Program-made: the position numbers and the translations under genes | Origin: Candidatus Altarchaeota archaeon | Lineage (GTDB): Archaea > Altiarchaeota > Altiarchaeia > IMC4 > QMZM01 | NCBI GenBank assembly: GCA_016931955.1 | Contig: JAFGDV010000037.1 | Coordinates: 1 to 34,585, forward strand | Direction: 5' to 3' | DNA length: 34,585 nt | The notes under the pieces: model-generated | What the model was told of the DNA's origin: nothing | The model's database searches: none | The model's input: only the letters and a program-made list of their open reading frames with translations | Shown here: piece after piece, positions 30,460-34,585 of the stretch | How positions within the stretch are numbered: position 1 is the first letter of the stretch | Layout of the letters: each line of letters opens with the position of its first letter

Positions 30460-31227
30460 ATGGAGAATGTTGTGGTAAAGATACTCAAGGAACCTAAGCT
30501 GAAGAATCCTATCCTAGTGGAGGGTCTGCCGGGTATCGGGTTAGTGGGAAAGCTGGCGGCGGACCACATGCTTGACGAGCTTAAGGCTAAAAAGTTCATA
30601 GAGATATATTCCCCATACCTTCCCCCTCAGGTTTTTATACAGGATGACGGTACCATCAGGCTGGTGAACATGGAATTCCACTACTGGAGGGGTAAGAAAA
30701 GCGACCTCATACTCCTCACAGGGGAGTTCCAGGGCATTACCCCTGACAGCCAGTATCAGCTATCAGAGAAGATCCTGGATATTGCCGAGCGATTTAATGT
30801 TTCGAAGATATTCACTCTAGGGGGTCTTGGCACTGGGGACATAACCACTAAGCCCCGCGTCTTCGGGGCCGTAACTAAGAAGGAGCTGATAGGTGAATTG
30901 GAAGGATCTGGGATAGTCTTTAAGGGCGGTGGTGCAATATTTGGGGCCTCCGGGCTTCTACTGGGCCTAGGTTTATTGCGGGGGATTCATGGGGCCTGCT
31001 TGATGGGCGAAACCCATGGCCAGATTATAGATGCTAAGTCTGCTGAGGCCGTGCTTAGGGTATTAACTAGGGTGCTTGGCATCGAAATCGATATGACCAA
31101 GCTTGCGGAAAAGGCGAAGGAGACGGAGAAACAGATAGGAAAGGTGAGCAGGGTCATATCCGAGCAGAAGAAGGCTCTTAAGAGGCAGCAGGAGTTTATC
31201 GACGAGACCCCCAGCTATATTCGTTAG
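30460..31227 (+). CDS. PAC2-family protein (proteasome assembly chaperone-like)
   Basis: 255 aa. The core opens P-I-L-V-E-G-L-P-G-I-G-L-V-G-K-L-A, the hallmark of archaeal COG2047 proteins. G-E-F-Q-G and T-L-G-G-L-G-T-G strands and G-G-A-I-F-G-A-S-G-L-L-L-G follow. Residues about 210-250 are a charged helix. Eukaryotic PAC2 helps proteasome ring assembly; the archaeal role is not proven. The stop overlaps the end of the convergent pfkB gene by four bases. Confidence 0.93.
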   Translation: MENVVVKILKEPKLKNPILVEGLPGIGLVGKLAADHMLDELKAKKFIEIYSPYLPPQVFIQDDGTIRLVNMEFHYWRGKKSDLILLTGEFQGITPDSQYQLSEKILDIAERFNVSKIFTLGGLGTGDITTKPRVFGAVTKKELIGELEGSGIVFKGGGAIFGASGLLLGLGLLRGIHGACLMGETHGQIIDAKSAEAVLRVLTRVLGIEIDMTKLAEKAKETEKQIGKVSRVISEQKKALKRQQEFIDETPSYIR

Positions 31228-32120
31228 ATAAAACCTAGTTCCTGCTTTGTTGGAAGCCCTGTTCTCGCACCCAGTTTTTGTATGCATCGCGCAGCCATTC
31301 TGTTTCCAAGAATGCCTGATTCGTGGGTACTTTTTCCCGAGATCAGACCGTAGATAAAACCTGCTGAGAAGGCGTCGCCTGCACCGGTTGTGTCCACGAC
31401 CCTCACCCCCGCAGCCTTTACCTTGTGTTCTCCGTCCTGGTCTCGGAGGTAACAGCCTTTATCCCCTAATGTAACCGCCACCCTCTTGACCCCTTTTTCG
31501 ATTAATGTTTTACTACCGTTCCTATAATCCTCACCGGTCATCACCCTTATCTCTGACTCGTTCAGGAATACTATCGAACTCCTCTTCAATATGGGCAGCA
31601 TGGGAGACAATCCCTTTCTAGAGTACAATATGCCTGGGCTGAGGCTTATCTCTACCTTCTTTGGTAGCAGGTTAACGATTTTCTTCTGTAATCCAAATTG
31701 TCTGTCATCTACGAAAGAGCTCAGGTGCAGGTATCCGGTGTTCTTGGCGTATTCTAGGAGTTCCTCTTTGAATTCTAGCATGCTGTTGGCTCCTGGGTAG
31801 GGGTAAAGCGTCCTCTCCCCCCGGGAGTCTACAAAGCCTATGATGAATCCCGTTCTGCCTTTGAGTATGGATATCCCTCTTGTGTTAACCCCATAATCCT
31901 TGAAGTCTTCAAGCATAATCCTGCCTTCTGGATCGTCTCCTAATGCCCCGATGAAGCCTGTTCTCAGGCCCAGCCTTGCAAGTCCTGCTATGGTGTTCGC
32001 AGCCGATCCTCCTGGCAGTTCCTCGAAGTCAAGGATCTCCTGGTGTTCTCCCTCCTTTGCGAGATCTTTGACCCGATACAATCTGTCCAGGTTCAGTGCA
32101 CCAAAGCCGATAACATCCAT
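31224..32120 (-). CDS. PfkB-family sugar/nucleoside kinase
   Basis: 298 aa. The N-terminal G-G-S-A-A-N-T-I-A-G-L-A-R-L-G motif and the C-terminal V-D-T-T-G-A-G-D249-A-F motif, with D249 as catalytic base, define the family. Ribokinase, fructokinase, adenosine kinase and phosphofructokinase activities all occur in it, and the substrate cannot be read from the sequence. It starts one base after the stop of the Mth938-like gene. Confidence 0.93.
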   Translation of the reverse strand: MDVIGFGALNLDRLYRVKDLAKEGEHQEILDFEELPGGSAANTIAGLARLGLRTGFIGALGDDPEGRIMLEDFKDYGVNTRGISILKGRTGFIIGFVDSRGERTLYPYPGANSMLEFKEELLEYAKNTGYLHLSSFVDDRQFGLQKKIVNLLPKKVEISLSPGILYSRKGLSPMLPILKRSSIVFLNESEIRVMTGEDYRNGSKTLIEKGVKRVAVTLGDKGCYLRDQDGEHKVKAAGVRVVDTTGAGDAFSAGFIYGLISGKSTHESGILGNRMAARCIQKLGARTGLPTKQELGFI

Positions 32121-32121
32121 T

Positions 32122-32463
32122 CTAACATGTTAAATGTAATGCGGCGATGACCTTCTTCTCACCGAACATCCTGTTGTATGTACTACAAGCCTTACCCGTT
32201 CTCTCCACTATCAACTCAACACCCCTAGATTCAATAAATTTTCTGGTTTCTGGTGGAACACTCATCATCCCAGAGTTGCCTGTGCCGATGATCAACAGGT
32301 CCGGTTTCCTTCCGATAATCTCTGAGATATCCCCGACCAATAGCCTATGTCCCTCCTTCCGCCACCAGTCTGATTCCACGTGATCCTCAAGCATTACTAC
32401 ATCGCTCGTATAGGCCTTACCGTCTATGACAATCCGGCCGAAGTCGTAGCTGTCTACCCTCAT
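32122..32463 (-). CDS. Mth938-like (DUF498/NDUFAF3 family) protein
   Basis: 113 aa. Typical run of features: V-D-S-Y-D-F-G-R-I-V-I-D-G, W-W-R-K-E-G-H, L-L-I-I-G-T-G-N-S-G-M-M, E-S-R-G-V-E-L-I-V-E-R-T, and the C-terminal A-A-L-H-L-T-C. Structures of the family show a compact alpha/beta fold. A mitochondrial relative assists complex I assembly, but the archaeal role is unknown. It is 6 nt from the AAA+ gene and 1 nt from pfkB. Confidence 0.92.
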   Translation of the reverse strand: MRVDSYDFGRIVIDGKAYTSDVVMLEDHVESDWWRKEGHRLLVGDISEIIGRKPDLLIIGTGNSGMMSVPPETRKFIESRGVELIVERTGKACSTYNRMFGEKKVIAALHLTC

Positions 32464-32469
32464 TTTGGA

Positions 32470-34491
32470 TTATGCTACTTCACCCATTTCCAGTTCTATC
32501 TCAATCAACCTCTTCTGGTAGTCTTCCATTATCCCTTGATAGATGTCTGCACCCACTCTTCCCTGCCGGTACCTTTCCTCGAGGATCTGGATTTTGTGCT
32601 CTAGTTTGTCTTTTTCTTCCTTTAACTCCTGGAAGATATGATTCCCATCAATCCTCTTCTCTCTGCTGGTTTCTTCCGGTCCACCGGAAACGATCCTCTT
32701 CACTGTCCTGTAATCCTCATATTCCCCCTCTTTTTCATCTTTTCTTTCATCCTTATAGCTTAGCCTGAATCCCTCGTTGAGTTTTTTCACCATTGCATAT
32801 AAGTCCCTGTAGAGTTCCTTCTCTCCGCTGGAGTCCATAAGCTCTTCTGCGGATATCGCCCAAGGTATCAGGGTGGATTCCTGTTCTCGGATTGCTGTCA
32901 GAAAATCATCCATGGTGATGTCTCTCTCAGATGACTCGGATACTGCCTTTTTCCAGGGGATGCTTGCCGCATTATTGCAGATTTCATCGATGTCCGCTGC
33001 AGAGTAGCCCTCCGTTAATTCCGCCAGCTTTTCTAAGTCCACTTCAGGGGACAAGGGTTTCCCCAGCGTGCAAATCCCAAAGATTTCAATCCTTGAATGA
33101 AAATCTGGTGGGGGGATGAATATCCTCTTGCTGAATCTCCCAGACCTCCTTAGTGCGGGGTCAAGCTCCCAGGGTGTATCTGTTGCAGCTATAACCAATA
33201 CGTCTTCACTCAGCCCCTCCACGCCGCTCATGTCCATTAGAAACTGATTCAGTATTCTCTTCTTCGAGCTGTCAAGAGAACTCTTGCGGCTGCAGAGGGC
33301 ATCTATCTCGTCAAAGAATATGATCGCTGGCGCGTTTTTGCTTGCTTGTTCAAACACTCTATGTATCTCATCAGCACCCTCCCCTTTCTCTCCAACAATG
33401 TCGCTGATGTTTACGTTGAAGAAGGAAACACCGCACTCCCCAACAGCCGCTCTTGCAAGTTGAGTCTTCCCACATCCTGGAGGCCCATACAATAATATCC
33501 CTCCGCCGGTTTTCTTCCCGAATTTCTGGGATACTTTGGTGTGGGTTAGGGGGTAGATTATTGATTCAGTGATCTCCTTTTTTGCATTCTCCAACCCTCC
33601 AACGTCTGAAAAGGATATCGTCGATTTTTCGACTGGGGTGGAATCCATAACGCCGAGTTCAGTGCTCAGGGATATGGGTTTTAACCTAACCTCTGTTTCA
33701 TAATTCCTCTTCGCATTTTTACTGTTCTTGGAACATAGAGGAAAGTGTGAGACAACCTCCGCCCCTTGCCCTTCACAGTGTTCGCACAGGAGGTAGGGTA
33801 TATATATTATCGCATCGAGCATCACATCGCAGTTGGATAAATAGCGGATAACTCTTGCGATCTTCTCTATGGAATACTCTATCATACTTCGGTGATACGA
33901 GTTATCGACGGTGTCTGTAGTCTCTAAAAAATAGGACAGGTCATATCTTCTATCATCGAATTTCGGCAAGTAGTATGCTGGTTTAACATAGTACTCCCTG
34001 ATCTCGCTCTCATCTATGGCGATCCTCATTATGTTGAACAGGCTGTTGCTTTTTGGTTCAAAGACCATGACAAGACCATGTCTTGCGAGCTCAATCACCA
34101 TATCCTGGTCTAATTCAGTGCACTCCACGCTGCCTCTTTCAAGTATGTAGCTGAGGGTGTTCAGCATCCCGGAGGGTAGATCAATCACCTTCCTCAGTAT
34201 GTCTGTTTTCTCTACCTGTGGTTTTGTATGAACAACCCCTTTGTGGTACATGTGATACAGGTCTGCTGTTGAAAGGTCGACGTAGAGATTATTTCGTTTT
34301 ACATGGGTTATGGTGTTCCTGAAGAGAAGGCCTTTATCGACTTTTTTCAGCCTTGTTACCCCCAGCTTGGCTAACGGCAAGTACTTTTTATGCAGTCTTA
34401 CCCTCGGATTGCCTTCGGCGAAGTCTAATACATTCCTCTCGAATTTTTCCGAAATAGCGAAGGATAAAGTATCTACTTTATTGATTTTCAT
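32470..34491 (-). CDS. AAA+ ATPase with novel N-terminal region (Cdc48/Vps4-like module)
   Basis: 673 aa from ATG 34491; a TTG at 34515 would add eight residues out of a hairpin. Residues 1-290 show no domain I recognise. They begin with a helical segment and later have a Cys group (C-E-H-C and P-L-C). One classical AAA module follows: D-V-G-G-L-E-N-A-K, Walker A G336-P-P-G-C-G-K342-T, Walker B F-F-D394-E395-I-D, and the second region of homology A-A-T-D-T-P-W-E-L-D-P-A-L-R-R-S-G-R-F. The C-terminal 100 residues are coiled coil ending in a Y-R-Q-G-R-V-G-A-D-I-Y-type helix pair. Substrate unfolding or complex disassembly is expected. First gene of a three-gene unit with the Mth938-like and pfkB genes. 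Confidence 0.9.
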   Translation of the reverse strand: MKINKVDTLSFAISEKFERNVLDFAEGNPRVRLHKKYLPLAKLGVTRLKKVDKGLLFRNTITHVKRNNLYVDLSTADLYHMYHKGVVHTKPQVEKTDILRKVIDLPSGMLNTLSYILERGSVECTELDQDMVIELARHGLVMVFEPKSNSLFNIMRIAIDESEIREYYVKPAYYLPKFDDRRYDLSYFLETTDTVDNSYHRSMIEYSIEKIARVIRYLSNCDVMLDAIIYIPYLLCEHCEGQGAEVVSHFPLCSKNSKNAKRNYETEVRLKPISLSTELGVMDSTPVEKSTISFSDVGGLENAKKEITESIIYPLTHTKVSQKFGKKTGGGILLYGPPGCGKTQLARAAVGECGVSFFNVNISDIVGEKGEGADEIHRVFEQASKNAPAIIFFDEIDALCSRKSSLDSSKKRILNQFLMDMSGVEGLSEDVLVIAATDTPWELDPALRRSGRFSKRIFIPPPDFHSRIEIFGICTLGKPLSPEVDLEKLAELTEGYSAADIDEICNNAASIPWKKAVSESSERDITMDDFLTAIREQESTLIPWAISAEELMDSSGEKELYRDLYAMVKKLNEGFRLSYKDERKDEKEGEYEDYRTVKRIVSGGPEETSREKRIDGNHIFQELKEEKDKLEHKIQILEERYRQGRVGADIYQGIMEDYQKRLIEIELEMGEVA

Positions 34492-34511
34492 TACAAACAC
34501 GCAAGGATACG

Positions 34512-34577
34512 ACAAATTGCCTTAGGCAATTTGTGTACAGCGACGAAGTCGCTTGTACTGCGTCCTTCAGGTCGCAG
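34512..34577. repeat. Three adjacent hairpins upstream of the AAA+ gene
   Basis: Hairpin 1: 10-bp stem 34512-34521/34525-34534, loop TTA. Hairpin 2: 34535-34558, ten pairs with one bulged T and loop GAA. Hairpin 3: 34558-34577, CTGCG/CGCAG outer stem with an inner CC/GG. They lie end to end in the 5' region of the AAA+ gene and continue to the window edge. Their short loops recall the tRNA-Pro array. Confidence 0.8.
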
Positions 34578-34585
34578 AGGAACAC

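Noticed and set aside
32675-32705. Hairpin in the AAA+ gene (TTCCGGT/ACCGGAA)
   Set aside because: A single short palindrome inside coding sequence for S-G-G-P-E-E; no repeat copies and no reason to call a regulatory element.

Overview
The window is from an archaeon. It carries an archaeal histone, translation factor aIF2-alpha next to Nop10, a PAC2-family protein, a JAMM protease, a secretion ATPase of the archaeal pilus/archaellum type, a tRNA-Pro without encoded CCA, and AT-rich TATA boxes 20-40 nt ahead of several starts. Base composition is moderate. Genes are packed tightly, with many 1-nt gaps or 4-nt overlaps. hisC, ilvN and an isopropylmalate/citrate-synthase-like enzyme indicate some biosynthetic ability. 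I cannot name the lineage. The coiled-coil / winged-helix / ATPase trio resembles what I recall from uncultivated DPANN- or Altiarchaeota-like genomes, but that is an impression only.

Left third (1-14490, + strand): a surface-appendage locus. A truncated gene is followed by two tandem pairs of large secreted proteins, A1-B1 and A2-B2. All four have a short basic leader ending in Gly, then one hydrophobic helix, as in type IV prepilins. The A proteins (1261 and 906 aa) carry a von Willebrand A domain with an intact MIDAS, a calcium-type loop and a shared C-terminal signature. The B proteins (619 and 650 aa) are Cys-rich partners. After a hairpin terminator come a coiled-coil protein with a Pro-rich repeat, a winged-helix protein and a TadA/VirB11-type ATPase. 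The likely product is a pilus-like machine with VWA (adhesive or force-bearing) subunits. No membrane platform protein is in the window.

Middle (14491-19592): an S2P-type protease with CBS domains and an orphan ilvN on the minus strand. The plus strand has aIF2-alpha, nop10, a JAMM protease, a small membrane protein, hisC and tRNA-Pro. Downstream of the tRNA lies an unusual non-coding array: the tRNA 3' end recurs twice, and a two-hairpin module occurs three times at exact 172-bp spacing.

Right half (19593-34585): a long minus-strand run read from 27556 down to 19593. It encodes a PepSY-like membrane protein, a VirB2/TrbC-like pilin candidate, a coiled-coil membrane protein, a three-helix membrane protein, MoxR, DUF58, a DRE-TIM acyltransferase, a GT4 glycosyltransferase and a flippase-like membrane protein. 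Then come a CBS-ParB/SerK-like protein, the histone with a small unknown partner, VanZ-like, a PflX-type radical SAM protein and PAC2 (mixed strands). A minus-strand trio follows: AAA+ ATPase, Mth938-like protein and PfkB kinase. The window ends in three hairpins lying end to end.
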